From Streptomyces sp. NBC_01716 (lineage in GTDB: Bacteria; Actinomycetota; Actinomycetes; Streptomycetales; Streptomycetaceae): a DNA stretch of 64,000 bases. Under the pieces are notes generated by a model. The model did no database searches. It had not been told where the DNA came from and was given only the letters and a program-made list of their open reading frames with translations. Positions 1 through 8,171 of this stretch are shown here, in pieces. The position numbers and the translations under genes were made by a program. The stretch spans positions 4,712,001 through 4,776,000 of the forward strand of contig NZ_CP109181.1 of the NCBI RefSeq assembly GCF_036248275.1, read 5' to 3'. Position 1 is the first letter of the stretch. Each line of letters begins with the position of its first letter.

Positions 1-1190
1 GCGGCGTACGTCTCCCGTCGCAGCGCGCCGTTCGTCCCACGGCCGGGCGTCGTGCCGGGCAGCCGGCACTGGTCCTCGCCGAGTCCGGCGCAGCCGGCGT
101 ACGCGCGCATCGCCTCCTCGTAGGTGCCCGGACGCAGCGAGACGAAGCTCGCCGATGAGCCCGCGCGGTCGGCGAGCCGGTCGGCGGCGTTCTTGAGGTC
201 GGCCTCGCTGCCGAGGGTGAAGGCGGACACCGCGACCGTCGGGTCCGCGCCACCACCCGCGCCGCCGCCCGCGCCCACCGCGACATGGAACGACGACCAG
301 ATCTCGTCCGGCTGGTCGGGGCCCCACTCCTGCCAGGCCGCCAGCACCGAACGGGCCTTTGACCACGGCCAGTTGAAGTTCGCCGCGACGCCGGTGGTGG
401 CGGGGTGGGTACGGAAGCGGAGCTCGGTGACGACACCGAAGTTGCCGTTGCCCGCGCCCCGCAGGGCCCAGAAGAGGTCCTGATTCTGCTCGGCGTCCGC
501 GGTCAGGCGCCTGCCGTCGGCCGTCACGACCGTCGCGGAGGTGAGGCTGTCGCAGGTCAGACCGTACGCGCGGGAGACCACGCCATGACCGCCGCCCAGC
601 GTGAGACCGGAGATGCCGACGGTGGCGCAGGAGCCGCCCGGGATCGTGAGTCCCTTCCGGGCGAGCGCCCCGTAGACCCCGGCGAGCTTCGCGCCTGCGC
701 CGATCACCCCGTCCGACGCGGCGTCGCCGAGGCCGTCGAGGGAGGAGACGTCGATGACGAGCCGGCCGTTGCCGCTGGACCAACCGGCGTAGGAATGGCC
801 GCCGTTGCGAATCGAGACGGGCGTGCCGTACCTCCGGGCGAAGGCCAGGCACTCCCTGATGTCGTCCTCGCCGGCGACGTACGCGACGGCCGCCGGCTTC
901 AGGTCGTCGAAGCGGGTGTTGTAGAGCTGACGGGCCGTCGCGTACTCGCCGTCTCCCGGCCGTACGAGCCGCCCCGTGAGCCCCGAGGCGAACGCGGCCC
1001 AGGCCGGGGAGGAAGAGGTACGCGCCGACGGGGGCCGGTTCGCCGAGGCGCCCGGCGAGCCCTTTTCGTCGGCCCCGCCTGCCCCGCCTGCCCCGCCCGC
1101 CCCGTCGTCCCCGCCGCCGCCCGTGCAGGCGCTGACCGCGCCTGCCGTGGTCATGGCCAGCGCGGCGGCCAGCAGCGTGCGCCGTTCCAT
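1..1190 (-). CDS. Secreted FAD-linked oxidase (berberine-bridge type), 3' end outside window
   Basis: Oxidoreductase of the FAD_binding_4/BBE family, here cut by the window edge so about 396 N-terminal residues are visible. The start MERRTLLAAALA has a twin arginine followed by a hydrophobic stretch and an SAC lipobox (Cys22), so it is probably a Tat-exported lipoprotein. A Gly/Ala-rich linker follows, then the FAD domain: RNGGHSYAG around residue 128 and GGSCATVGISG around residue 187. In this family those His and Cys residues can both bind FAD covalently. Further on are LGGGHGVVSRAYGL and DLFWALRGAGNGNFGVV, typical of the family. The C-terminal BBE segment is missing only because of the window edge. 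The substrate cannot be told from sequence. Confidence 0.9.
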   Translation of the reverse strand, partial: MERRTLLAAALAMTTAGAVSACTGGGGDDGAGGAGGAGGADEKGSPGASANRPPSARTSSSPAWAAFASGLTGRLVRPGDGEYATARQLYNTRFDDLKPAAVAYVAGEDDIRECLAFARRYGTPVSIRNGGHSYAGWSSGNGRLVIDVSSLDGLGDAASDGVIGAGAKLAGVYGALARKGLTIPGGSCATVGISGLTLGGGHGVVSRAYGLTCDSLTSATVVTADGRRLTADAEQNQDLFWALRGAGNGNFGVVTELRFRTHPATTGVAANFNWPWSKARSVLAAWQEWGPDQPDEIWSSFHVAVGAGGGAGGGADPTVAVSAFTLGSEADLKNAADRLADRAGSSASFVSLRPGTYEEAMRAYAGCAGLGEDQCRLPGTTPGRGTNGALRRETYA

Positions 1191-1217
1191 CGGGCGGCCC
1201 TCCCCGTGTCGGTCCGG

Positions 1218-1400
1218 TCAGTGTCCCGCCTGATGGGACGCGGCGTCCGTTCTCGCCCGGTCGCGGGAGCGGCGGGCCGGTCCCGACCAGCCGCATGTGC
1301 AGCGGGCGGTTAAGAACGAGCCTCGTTCGAAGGTCGATGTGAAGTGGCGTTCGTGGGGGGAGGCGGGCGGATCCGACCTCTCTTGGTCGCGCACCTTCAC
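1218..1400 (-). CDS. Small Cys/His-containing hypothetical protein
   Basis: Predicted 60-residue protein lying just upstream of the oxidase on the same strand. It has a compact hydrophilic sequence with a TARCTCGWSGPARRSRDRAR core and a C-terminal HQAGH. This CxCGW...H pattern resembles small Streptomyces proteins of unknown function and could bind a metal. No clear ribosome-binding site precedes the ATG, and a start further downstream is possible. It occupies most of the otherwise empty stretch before the lipoprotein at 1562. Function unknown. Confidence 0.5.
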   Translation of the reverse strand: MKVRDQERSDPPASPHERHFTSTFERGSFLTARCTCGWSGPARRSRDRARTDAASHQAGH

Positions 1401-1561
1401 ACCGTACTCGCGCGCGCGTCCCTGGCCACGCGGGTGGTGCGTGACGACGCGCGCGGGGCGTCGTTATGGGGACAAGGCGGCTCTCGGACGGACAGCGCGA
1501 GCAACGGCGAGCGACGGCGGACAACTGCAAGCAACGGTAGGGCGTTGGGGGTTGGCAGGCG

Positions 1562-2395
1562 ATGGTGCAGCAGCACAGACGCAAGGGCATGGCGGTCGTC
1601 GCCGCTGCCGTGACGGTGGCGGGAGTCGTGGCGGGGAGCGCCGGCTGTTCCGGGAGCGAGGGCGTCATGGCCGCCGACGACCGGCCCGTCGGTGACCCGG
1701 CCGCCGTCCTCAGATCCGCCGACGTCCTGGTCGACGCGGGCAGTTCCAAGGCCCGGACCTCACTGGTGATGGCGACGGGCGGGACGCGCGTGACCATCAG
1801 GGGCGAGGGGCGGTACGACTTCCGTAAACAGATGGGGCAGCTCTCGGTCGTGCTGCCCACGGACCCCGCGGGCGCCGAGGAACACCGGCCGATCTCCGAA
1901 CTCCTCGCCCCGGCCGCCCTCTACATGAAGAACCGGGGCGCCGGGGTGCCCGACGACAAGTGGGTCATGCTCGACTCCACGGCCCTGGACGACGGCAATC
2001 TGGTCACCGGCGGCGCCACCGATCCGCTGACCGCTGCCGAACTGCTGCGCGCCGCGAAGGACGTGGCCTATGTCGGCGAGCAGGAGCTGGCCGGGGTCCG
2101 GGTGTCGCACTACCGGGGCGTCACCGACATCGGGCGGGCCGCGAAGCGGGCGGCGCCGTACGCGCGCGAGGCGCTGGCCGCGGCGGCGCGGGGCTTCGCC
2201 GAGGACGTCGTGCCTTTCGATGCCTATCTGGACGACGCGGGGCGGCTACGCAAGGTCAGGCACCAGTTCAGCTACCGGAATCAAGGCCGTACGGTCGCTG
2301 TCGCGTCCACCACACTCCTGTACGAGTTCGGGGTGTCCTTCGGGGTGCGACTCCCCCCGAAGGACCAGATCTTCACCGGGAAGATCAAGCTGTAA
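1562..2395 (+). CDS. Secreted lipoprotein, LppX/LolA-like fold suspected
   Basis: 277-residue protein with a positively charged start (HRRKG), a hydrophobic segment and a lipobox AGSAGC giving lipidated Cys29, so it should be anchored on the outer face of the membrane. The remainder has no catalytic motif. Alternating short beta segments and a segment such as YDFRKQMGQLSV resemble actinobacterial lipoproteins of the LppX/LprG/LolA-like type, which carry lipids or act as accessory proteins; that is inference from overall pattern. It stands alone, followed by the small gene at 2501. A phosphate-related role is not shown by the sequence. Confidence 0.75.
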   Translation: MVQQHRRKGMAVVAAAVTVAGVVAGSAGCSGSEGVMAADDRPVGDPAAVLRSADVLVDAGSSKARTSLVMATGGTRVTIRGEGRYDFRKQMGQLSVVLPTDPAGAEEHRPISELLAPAALYMKNRGAGVPDDKWVMLDSTALDDGNLVTGGATDPLTAAELLRAAKDVAYVGEQELAGVRVSHYRGVTDIGRAAKRAAPYAREALAAAARGFAEDVVPFDAYLDDAGRLRKVRHQFSYRNQGRTVAVASTTLLYEFGVSFGVRLPPKDQIFTGKIKL

Positions 2396-2500
2396 ATGGT
2401 CCGGACGTGCCATGCGCGTCACGTCTCACCCTCCTTACCCTAGGAAGTCGGCAGTCGACACCGCCAGGAAGACGACACCGGCAGGAAGAGGTGAACGCAC

Positions 2501-2677
2501 GTGGCTCTGTCGCGCACTCCGACCGTCCAGGACCACGTGGCCCTCGCCGAGATCGAACTCTGCGGAGAGCTGATGATCGCGGCGTCGGCCGCGGACGGTG
2601 AGCGGCTCAGTCCGGACCGTATCGACGAAGTGCTGAAGGTGGGCGTGGAGCGCGCCGAGAGATCAGCGCGCTGCTGA
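2501..2677 (+). CDS. Small conserved-looking protein, 58 aa
   Basis: GTG-started frame encoding 58 residues (MALSRTPTVQDHVALAEIEL at the start), with a good AGGAAGAGG ribosome-binding site about nine bases upstream. Composition is acidic and helical (ALAEIELCGELMIAASAADG), unlike an out-of-frame shadow. It ends before a short run of repeated CTGAGCCCGCTGA-like sequence at about 2675-2730. It converges with csoR. No domain is recognised; it looks like a small regulatory or structural helical protein. The short length keeps confidence moderate. Confidence 0.6.
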   Translation: MALSRTPTVQDHVALAEIELCGELMIAASAADGERLSPDRIDEVLKVGVERAERSARC

Positions 2678-2788
2678 GCCCGCTGAACGCACCGGACGCA
2701 CCGAACGCACTGAGCCCGCTGAGCTGCTGAGTACGTCCAGAGTCCGCCCGGTCCCTGTCCCCGTTCCCCGTCCCGGTCCGTCGGCCCG

Positions 2789-3187
2789 TCAGGTACGCAA
2801 CAGCCGCGCGATCGCCTTCGTGGCCTCCTGCACCTTTTCGTCGATCTCGTCGCCGCCCTTGACCGCCGCGTCCGCGACACAGTGCCGCAGGTGCTCCTCC
2901 AGCAGCTGGAGCGCGAAGGACTGGAGCGCTTTCGTGGAGGCCGAGACCTGGGTGAGTATGTCGATGCAGTAGACGTCCTCGTCCACGAGCCGCTGGAGAC
3001 CGCGGATCTGGCCCTCGATCCGGCGGAGCCGCTTGAGGTGCTCGTCCTTCTGTTTGTGGTAGCCGTGCACACCGCGGTCGTGGTCGGTGACGATCTCGTC
3101 GCCCGCCACCGTGGCCGTGGCTCCCGTCGCGGTCGTGCCGGAGGTCGCGTCGTTGGTCGCCGCGCCGGCCGCCTCGGTGGTCGTCAT
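2789..3187 (-). CDS. csoR: CsoR-family metal-sensing repressor
   Basis: Copper-sensing repressor of the CsoR/RcnR family, 132 residues. The first 40 or so residues are a Thr/Ala-rich tail. The all-helical core begins at HGYHKQKDEHLKRLRRIEGQ, the usual DNA-contact segment. The copper ligands are recognisable as Cys in VYCIDIL and His/Cys in EEHLRHCV, the C-H-C pattern of Cu(I) sensors. The start at 3187 is chosen because AGGAGG lies directly upstream; an ATG at 3292 would put the operator inside the gene. An inverted repeat at 3236-3252 suggests autoregulation. No copper transporter or chaperone gene is adjacent, so the other targets must lie elsewhere. Confidence 0.93.
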   Translation of the reverse strand: MTTTEAAGAATNDATSGTTATGATATVAGDEIVTDHDRGVHGYHKQKDEHLKRLRRIEGQIRGLQRLVDEDVYCIDILTQVSASTKALQSFALQLLEEHLRHCVADAAVKGGDEIDEKVQEATKAIARLLRT

Positions 3188-3235
3188 CGCGTCCTCCTGG
3201 TTGGTGTTCGAGGTGAATGTCCGAAAGGGGAGAAA

Positions 3236-3252
3236 ATACCCCAGGTAGGTAT
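3236..3252. promoter_or_regulatory. Candidate CsoR operator
   Basis: ATACCCCAGGTAGGTAT is an inverted repeat with ATACC/GGTAT arms, about 50 bases upstream of the csoR start. It resembles the ATACCC...GGGTAT operators known for actinobacterial CsoR proteins. Its place between csoR and the divergent phosphate transport genes fits autoregulation. Confidence 0.65.
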
Positions 3253-3397
3253 ATGGTACCCAGTCGCGCACGAAGGGGCAGGGGCACGTCATGATCGTCG
3301 TGTCCTATGCAGCACACTGAAGAACACCGGTTAGCCGTGGCCGGATGATGCGCTTAGCATCAGCCTGACCGAATTCCATGTAACCCGAGGATCCCCC

Positions 3398-4018
3398 GTG
3401 CGCTTTCGTCTGACCCCCAGGGAGACGAGCTTCTACGACATGTTCGCCGCGTCCGCGGACAACATCGTCACGGGCTCCAAGCTCCTCATGGAACTGCTCG
3501 GAGCGGATTCGTCCGCCAGAGCCGAGATCGCGGAGCGGATGCGGGCGGCCGAGCACGCCGGGGACGATGCCACGCACGCGATCTTCCACCAGCTGAACTC
3601 CTCGTTCATCACGCCGTTCGACCGCGAGGACATCTACAACCTCGCCTCGTCCCTCGATGACATCATGGACTTCATGGAGGAGGCCGTCGACCTGGTCGTC
3701 CTCTATCAGGTCGAGGAGCTGCCCAAGGGCGTCGAGCAGCAGATCGAGGTGCTGGCGCGGGCGGCGGAGCTGACCGCCGAGGCGATGCCGCATCTGCGGA
3801 CGATGGACAACCTCACCGAGTACTGGATCGAGGTCAACCGGCTGGAGAACCAGGCCGACCAGATCCACCGCAAGCTGCTCGCCCAGCTCTTCAACGGCAA
3901 GTACGACGCCATGGAGGTGCTGAAGCTCAAGCAGATCGTGGATGTGCTGGAGGAGGCCGCCGACGCGTTCGAGCACGTCGCGAACACGGTGGAGACGATC
4001 GCGGTCAAGGAGTCCTGA
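3398..4018 (+). CDS. PhoU-like DUF47 accessory protein of Pit transporter
   Basis: 206-residue cytoplasmic helical protein of the DUF47/PhoU-like family, which is found next to Pit phosphate transporters and thought to modulate them. It begins MRFRLTPRETSFYDMFAASA and contains the family-typical DREDIYNLASSLDDIMDFME helix. GTG start with a GAGGA site upstream. The transporter gene follows after five bases, so the two are almost surely one operon and translationally coupled. No PHO-box repeat was seen upstream, unlike pstS. Confidence 0.93.
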   Translation: MRFRLTPRETSFYDMFAASADNIVTGSKLLMELLGADSSARAEIAERMRAAEHAGDDATHAIFHQLNSSFITPFDREDIYNLASSLDDIMDFMEEAVDLVVLYQVEELPKGVEQQIEVLARAAELTAEAMPHLRTMDNLTEYWIEVNRLENQADQIHRKLLAQLFNGKYDAMEVLKLKQIVDVLEEAADAFEHVANTVETIAVKES

Positions 4019-4023
4019 ACCAC

Positions 4024-5022
4024 GTGGACACCTTCGCCCTGGTCGTGACCATCGCTGTCGCGCTCGGCTTCACCTACACCAACGGCTTCCACGACTCCGC
4101 GAACGCCATCGCGACATCGGTGTCAACGCGTGCGCTGACCCCGCGCGCCGCGCTCGCGATGGCCGCGGTGATGAATCTCGCAGGGGCGTTTCTCGGCCAG
4201 GGCGTCGCCAAGACCGTCAGCGAAGGGCTGATCGAGACCCCGCACGGGCAGCGAGGGATGGGGATCCTCTTCGCCGCGCTCGTCGGGGCGATCGTCTGGA
4301 ACCTGGTCACCTGGTACTACGGTCTGCCGTCCTCCTCGTCCCACGCGCTCTTCGGCGGCCTGGTGGGCGCGGCGCTCGCGGGCGGGACCGATGTGATCTG
4401 GACCGGGGTACTGGAGAAGATCGTCATCCCGATGTTCCTGTCACCGATCGTCGGTCTGCTCATCGGCTATCTGGTGATGGTCGGCATCATGTGGATGTTC
4501 CGGCACGCCAATCCGCACAAGGCCAAGCGCGGGTTCCGGATAGCGCAGACCGTCTCGGCGGCCGGGATGGCGCTGGGCCACGGTCTCCAGGACGCGCAGA
4601 AGACGATGGGCATCGTGGTGATGGCGCTGGTCATCGCCGATGTCGAGGGGCAGGGCGACGAGATCCCGGTCTGGGTGAAGATCGCCTGTGCGGTGATGCT
4701 CTCGCTCGGTACGTACGCGGGCGGCTGGCGCATCATGCGGACGCTGGGCCGCAAGATCATTGAGCTGGATCCGCCGCAGGGGTTCGCGGCCGAGACGACG
4801 GGGGCGTCGATCATGTTCGGCTCGGCATTCATCTTCCACGCGCCGATCTCGACGACGCACGTGATCACCTCGGCGATCATGGGCGTCGGTGCGACGAAGC
4901 GGGTGAACGCGGTGCGGTGGGGTGTCGCGAAGAACATCGTCATGGGCTGGTTCATCACGATGCCGGCGGCGGCGCTCGTCGCCGCGCTGAGCTTCTGGAT
5001 AGTGAACCTGGCCTTCGGCTGA
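4024..5022 (+). CDS. pit: Low-affinity inorganic phosphate transporter, Pit family
   Basis: 332-residue integral membrane protein of the PiT family, a cation-coupled low-affinity importer of metal-phosphate complexes. The family signature appears near both ends: NGFHDSANAIATS at residues 20-32 and HAPISTTHVITSAIMGVG in the C-terminal half, reflecting the inverted duplication of the family. About ten membrane segments can be drawn. GTG start, five bases after the DUF47 gene. It converges on pstB, with a shared hairpin terminator between. Together with pstSCAB it gives the cell both constitutive and starvation-induced phosphate uptake. Confidence 0.95.
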   Translation: MDTFALVVTIAVALGFTYTNGFHDSANAIATSVSTRALTPRAALAMAAVMNLAGAFLGQGVAKTVSEGLIETPHGQRGMGILFAALVGAIVWNLVTWYYGLPSSSSHALFGGLVGAALAGGTDVIWTGVLEKIVIPMFLSPIVGLLIGYLVMVGIMWMFRHANPHKAKRGFRIAQTVSAAGMALGHGLQDAQKTMGIVVMALVIADVEGQGDEIPVWVKIACAVMLSLGTYAGGWRIMRTLGRKIIELDPPQGFAAETTGASIMFGSAFIFHAPISTTHVITSAIMGVGATKRVNAVRWGVAKNIVMGWFITMPAAALVAALSFWIVNLAFG

Positions 5023-5078
5023 GTGCCGATGGCTGGGTGGGCCCCAGGGCCGTGACCCCGTAGCTCATAGACGTGAGT

Positions 5079-5109
5079 GGGCCCGCCCCCTGGGAGAGAG
5101 GGCGGGCCC
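5079..5109. terminator. Bidirectional hairpin terminator between pit and pstB
   Basis: GGGCCCGCCC pairs with GGGCGGGCCC across an 11-base loop. It lies between the convergent pit and pstB genes. No long T run follows, as is usual for Streptomyces. Confidence 0.8.
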
Positions 5110-5165
5110 TTCGCCTTGCGGTGGCACCGCCATGCAGCACCGCAGGACGGCTTTCCTGCCGGGGC

Positions 5166-5942
5166 CTATCCGAAGCGGCCGGAGATGTAGTCCTCCGTGG
5201 CCTGCACGGACGGGTTGGCGAAGATGCGCTCCGTCTCGTCGATCTCGATGAGCTTGCCGGGCTGGCCGACAGCGGACAGGTTGAAGAAGGCCGTACGGTC
5301 CGAGACCCGCGCCGCCTGCTGCATGTTGTGCGTCACGATGACGATCGTGAAGCGCTCCTTGAGCTCACCAATCAGGTCCTCGATCGCGAGCGTCGAGATC
5401 GGGTCGAGCGCCGAGCACGGCTCGTCCATCAGCAGTACGTCCGGCTCGACCGCGATGGCGCGGGCGATGCACAGGCGCTGCTGCTGACCGCCGGAGAGGC
5501 CGGAGCCTGGCTTGTTGAGGCGGTCCTTGACCTCGTTCCAGAGGTTGGCGCCCTTGAGGGACTTCTCGACGATGTTCCCGAGCTCGCTCTTGCGGTACTT
5601 GCCGTTGAGCCGCAGGCCCGCCGCGACGTTGTCGAAGATCGACATGGTCGGGAACGGGTTGGGCCGCTGGAAGACCATGCCGACCGTGCGGCGCACGGCG
5701 ACCGGGTCGACATTGGCGCCGTACAGGTTCTCGTCGTCCAGGAGCACCTTGCCCTCGACGCGGCCACCGGGCGTGACCTCGTGCATACGGTTGAGGGTGC
5801 GGAGGAACGTGGACTTGCCGCAGCCGGACGGGCCGATGAAGGCCGTCACGGAGCGGGGCTCGACGGTCATGGAGATGTCGTCGATCGCCCGGTGGGTGCC
5901 GTAGTACGCGGTCAGGCCGCTGACGTCGATTCGCTTGGCCAT
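5166..5942 (-). CDS. pstB: Phosphate ABC transporter ATPase PstB
   Basis: ATP-binding subunit of the high-affinity phosphate importer, 258 residues. Walker A is GPSGCGKST, the signature is LSGGQQQRL, Walker B VLLMDEPCSALDP, and the switch His is in VTHNMQQA. The start MAKRIDVSGL at 5942 matches the family; an in-frame GTG three codons upstream is possible. It is the last gene of pstS-pstC-pstA-pstB and ends at the terminator shared with pit. Family knowledge also links PstB to phosphate signalling. Confidence 0.97.
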   Translation of the reverse strand: MAKRIDVSGLTAYYGTHRAIDDISMTVEPRSVTAFIGPSGCGKSTFLRTLNRMHEVTPGGRVEGKVLLDDENLYGANVDPVAVRRTVGMVFQRPNPFPTMSIFDNVAAGLRLNGKYRKSELGNIVEKSLKGANLWNEVKDRLNKPGSGLSGGQQQRLCIARAIAVEPDVLLMDEPCSALDPISTLAIEDLIGELKERFTIVIVTHNMQQAARVSDRTAFFNLSAVGQPGKLIEIDETERIFANPSVQATEDYISGRFG

Positions 5943-5995
5943 CTGAATCACTGCTTTCTGCGTGACCCCGCTCGGCGGAGCCGGATTTCGGGGCC

Positions 5996-7072
5996 TCAGC
6001 GGCCGGTCTTGGGGGCCTTCCAGCGGGCGATGCCGCGGGCCACCAGGTTGAGGAGCATGACGAAGGCGATCAGTACGAGCGCCGCTCCCCAGGCGCGCGC
6101 GTGCGAGGCGTCGGTGCCGACCGCGTACTGCTCGTACACATACAGCGGCAGTGACGACTGGGCGCCGTCGAACGGGTTCGAGTTGATCAGCTTCGTACCG
6201 AACACGAGCAGCAGCACGGGCGCGGTCTCGCCGGTGATTCGGGCCACCGCGAGCATCACGCCGGTGGTGATGCCACCGATCGCCGTCGGCAGGACCACCT
6301 TGAGGATGGTGCGCCACTGCGGCACACCCAGCGCCAGCGATGCCTCACGGAGCTCGTTCGGAACGAGCTTAAGCATCTCCTCGGTGGAGCGCACGATCAC
6401 CGGCATCATCAGGATCGAGAGCGCCAGGGCGCCGGCGAAGCCGGAGAAGCCGAAGTCGAGGATCACGATCCACAGGCTGAGGACGAACAGACCGGCGACG
6501 ATCGAGGGGATACCGGTCATCACGTCCACGAAGAAGGTGACCGCGCGGGAGAGCCTGCCCTGCCCGTACTCCACGAGGTAGACGGCGGTCAGCAGACCGA
6601 TCGGCGTGGCGATCACCGAGGCGATCGCGACCTGCTCGATGGTGCCGAGCAGCGCGTGGTAGATGCCGCCGCCCTCGTCCGTGTCGAGGAGTCCGCTCAT
6701 CGAGTGGGACAGGAAGTACCCGTCGACGACCGAGGAGCCCTTGCTGATGGTGGTCCAGGCCAGCGACAGCAGCGGGACGACGGCCAGGAGGAAGCAGACC
6801 CAGACGAGGCTGGTCGCGACCTGGTTCTTGCCCTGGCGGGGGCCTTCCACCTTGGCGGTGATGAAGTACGTGCCGGCGATGAAGATCAGCGCGGCCAGCA
6901 GGCCCCACTGGATCCTGCTGTCGAGACCGCCCACCACACCGATCAGGCAGCCGAGCACCGCGGAGCCGGCGGCGATGGCCAGCGGGGCCCAGCGGGGCAT
7001 GCGCGCGCCGGAGAGCGAGCCTTGGGGGTCGTCGGCGACCGCGGGCCGCTTGTCCTGAAGCGTGTGGCTCAT
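5996..7072 (-). CDS. pstA: Phosphate ABC transporter permease PstA
   Basis: 358-residue permease. It has an unusually long N-terminal region with extra hydrophobic segments (about residues 27-85 and 90-120) before the standard BPD_transp_1 core. The core carries the cytoplasmic EAA-type loop ELREASLALGVPQWRTILKVV. Its ATG overlaps the pstC stop by four bases (ATGA), indicating translational coupling. PstA pairs with PstC to form the phosphate channel energised by PstB. Confidence 0.96.
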   Translation of the reverse strand: MSHTLQDKRPAVADDPQGSLSGARMPRWAPLAIAAGSAVLGCLIGVVGGLDSRIQWGLLAALIFIAGTYFITAKVEGPRQGKNQVATSLVWVCFLLAVVPLLSLAWTTISKGSSVVDGYFLSHSMSGLLDTDEGGGIYHALLGTIEQVAIASVIATPIGLLTAVYLVEYGQGRLSRAVTFFVDVMTGIPSIVAGLFVLSLWIVILDFGFSGFAGALALSILMMPVIVRSTEEMLKLVPNELREASLALGVPQWRTILKVVLPTAIGGITTGVMLAVARITGETAPVLLLVFGTKLINSNPFDGAQSSLPLYVYEQYAVGTDASHARAWGAALVLIAFVMLLNLVARGIARWKAPKTGR

Positions 7073-8064
7073 GCGTTGGCCCCCGAGTACTCCTTGCGGC
7101 GGGCGATGATCATGCGGGCCGCGCCGTTGACCAGCAGTGTGATGATGAAGAGGACCAGGCCGGAGGCGATGAGGGCGTCGCGGCCGAACTCGTTCGCCTC
7201 GTTGAACTTGGCGGCGATGTTCTGCGCGAAGGTGCCGCCGCCCGCGTCGAGGATGTGCAGGGAGAGCAGGAAGTTCGGCGAGAGGACGACGGCGACGGCC
7301 ATCGTCTCGCCGAGCGCGCGCCCGAGGCCCAGCATCGAGGCGCTGATGATGCCGGAGCGGCCGAACGGGATGACCGACATCCTGATGACTTCCCAGCGCG
7401 TGGCACCGAGGGCCAGAGCGGCTTCCTCGTGCATCTTCGGCGACTGGAGGAAGACCTCGCGTATGACGTTGGTGATGATCGGGAGGATCATGATCGCCAG
7501 CAGGATGCCCACGGTGAACAGGTTGCGGGCGATTCCCTCGCTCGTCTTCTCGAAGATGTACGTCCAGCCGAAGTACTCGTTGAGCCACTTGTTGAGGCCG
7601 TCGAGGTACGGGACGAGGAAGACGGCGCCCCAGAGGCCGTAGATGATGCTCGGCACGGCTGCCAGCAGGTCGACCAGGTAGGCGATCGGGGAGGCGAGCC
7701 GGCGGGGCGCGAAGTGCGAGATGAAGAGCGCGATGCCGATGGCGATCGGGACGGCGATCACCATGGCGATGATCGAGCTGACGATGGTGCCGAACGTGAG
7801 GACGGCGATACCGAAGACCGGCTGCTCGCCCTGTGGGTTCCACTCGAAGGTGGTGAGGAAGTTCCCCTCGTCCTCCGCGATCGCGAGTGCGGCGCGATAG
7901 CTGAGGAACGCCGCGATGGCGGCCATGATGACCAGCAGGGTGATACCGGAACCCCGGGACAGACCCAGGAAGATCCGGTCGCCGAGCTGTTTCGGCGCCT
8001 TGGGCGCGCCCTTGTCGAGAGTGGGGGGTGGTGGTGCGTCGTTGGGTGCGGCTTCTGTTTCCAT
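7069..8064 (-). CDS. pstC: Phosphate ABC transporter permease PstC
   Basis: 331-residue permease with about six membrane segments. The N-terminal tail is Pro-rich and soluble (DAPPPPTLDKG), and the first membrane segment follows at about residue 35. The EAA-type loop MHEEAALALGATRWEVIRM marks the contact with PstB. It is separated from pstS by about 107 bases holding a strong stem-loop at 8126-8164, and overlaps pstA by four bases. Confidence 0.96.
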   Translation of the reverse strand: METEAAPNDAPPPPTLDKGAPKAPKQLGDRIFLGLSRGSGITLLVIMAAIAAFLSYRAALAIAEDEGNFLTTFEWNPQGEQPVFGIAVLTFGTIVSSIIAMVIAVPIAIGIALFISHFAPRRLASPIAYLVDLLAAVPSIIYGLWGAVFLVPYLDGLNKWLNEYFGWTYIFEKTSEGIARNLFTVGILLAIMILPIITNVIREVFLQSPKMHEEAALALGATRWEVIRMSVIPFGRSGIISASMLGLGRALGETMAVAVVLSPNFLLSLHILDAGGGTFAQNIAAKFNEANEFGRDALIASGLVLFIITLLVNGAARMIIARRKEYSGANA

Positions 8065-8125
8065 CTGGGTTTTTTCTCCGGTCTGCGGAGCCGGGTCGCG
8101 GCTCCTGGCGGCGGTGCACCGGAAG

Positions 8126-8164
8126 ACGTGGCCGGCCCCTCTTGTTCAGAGGGACCGGCCACGT
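8126..8164 (-). terminator. Stem-loop between pstS and pstC (partial terminator)
   Basis: A long inverted repeat with arms starting ACGTGGCCGG and ending CCGGCCACGT flanks a short loop around 8141-8149. It lies inside the pst operon, between pstS and pstC. The likely effect is partial termination or 3'-end protection of a pstS-only transcript, giving much more binding protein than permease; this is inferred from position. Confidence 0.7.
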
Positions 8165-8171
8165 CCGGGGG

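Noticed and set aside
5073..6581. Long plus-strand frame of about 500 codons opposite pstB and pstA
   Set aside because: Mirror of high-GC codon bias. The minus strand carries clear PstB and PstA motifs.
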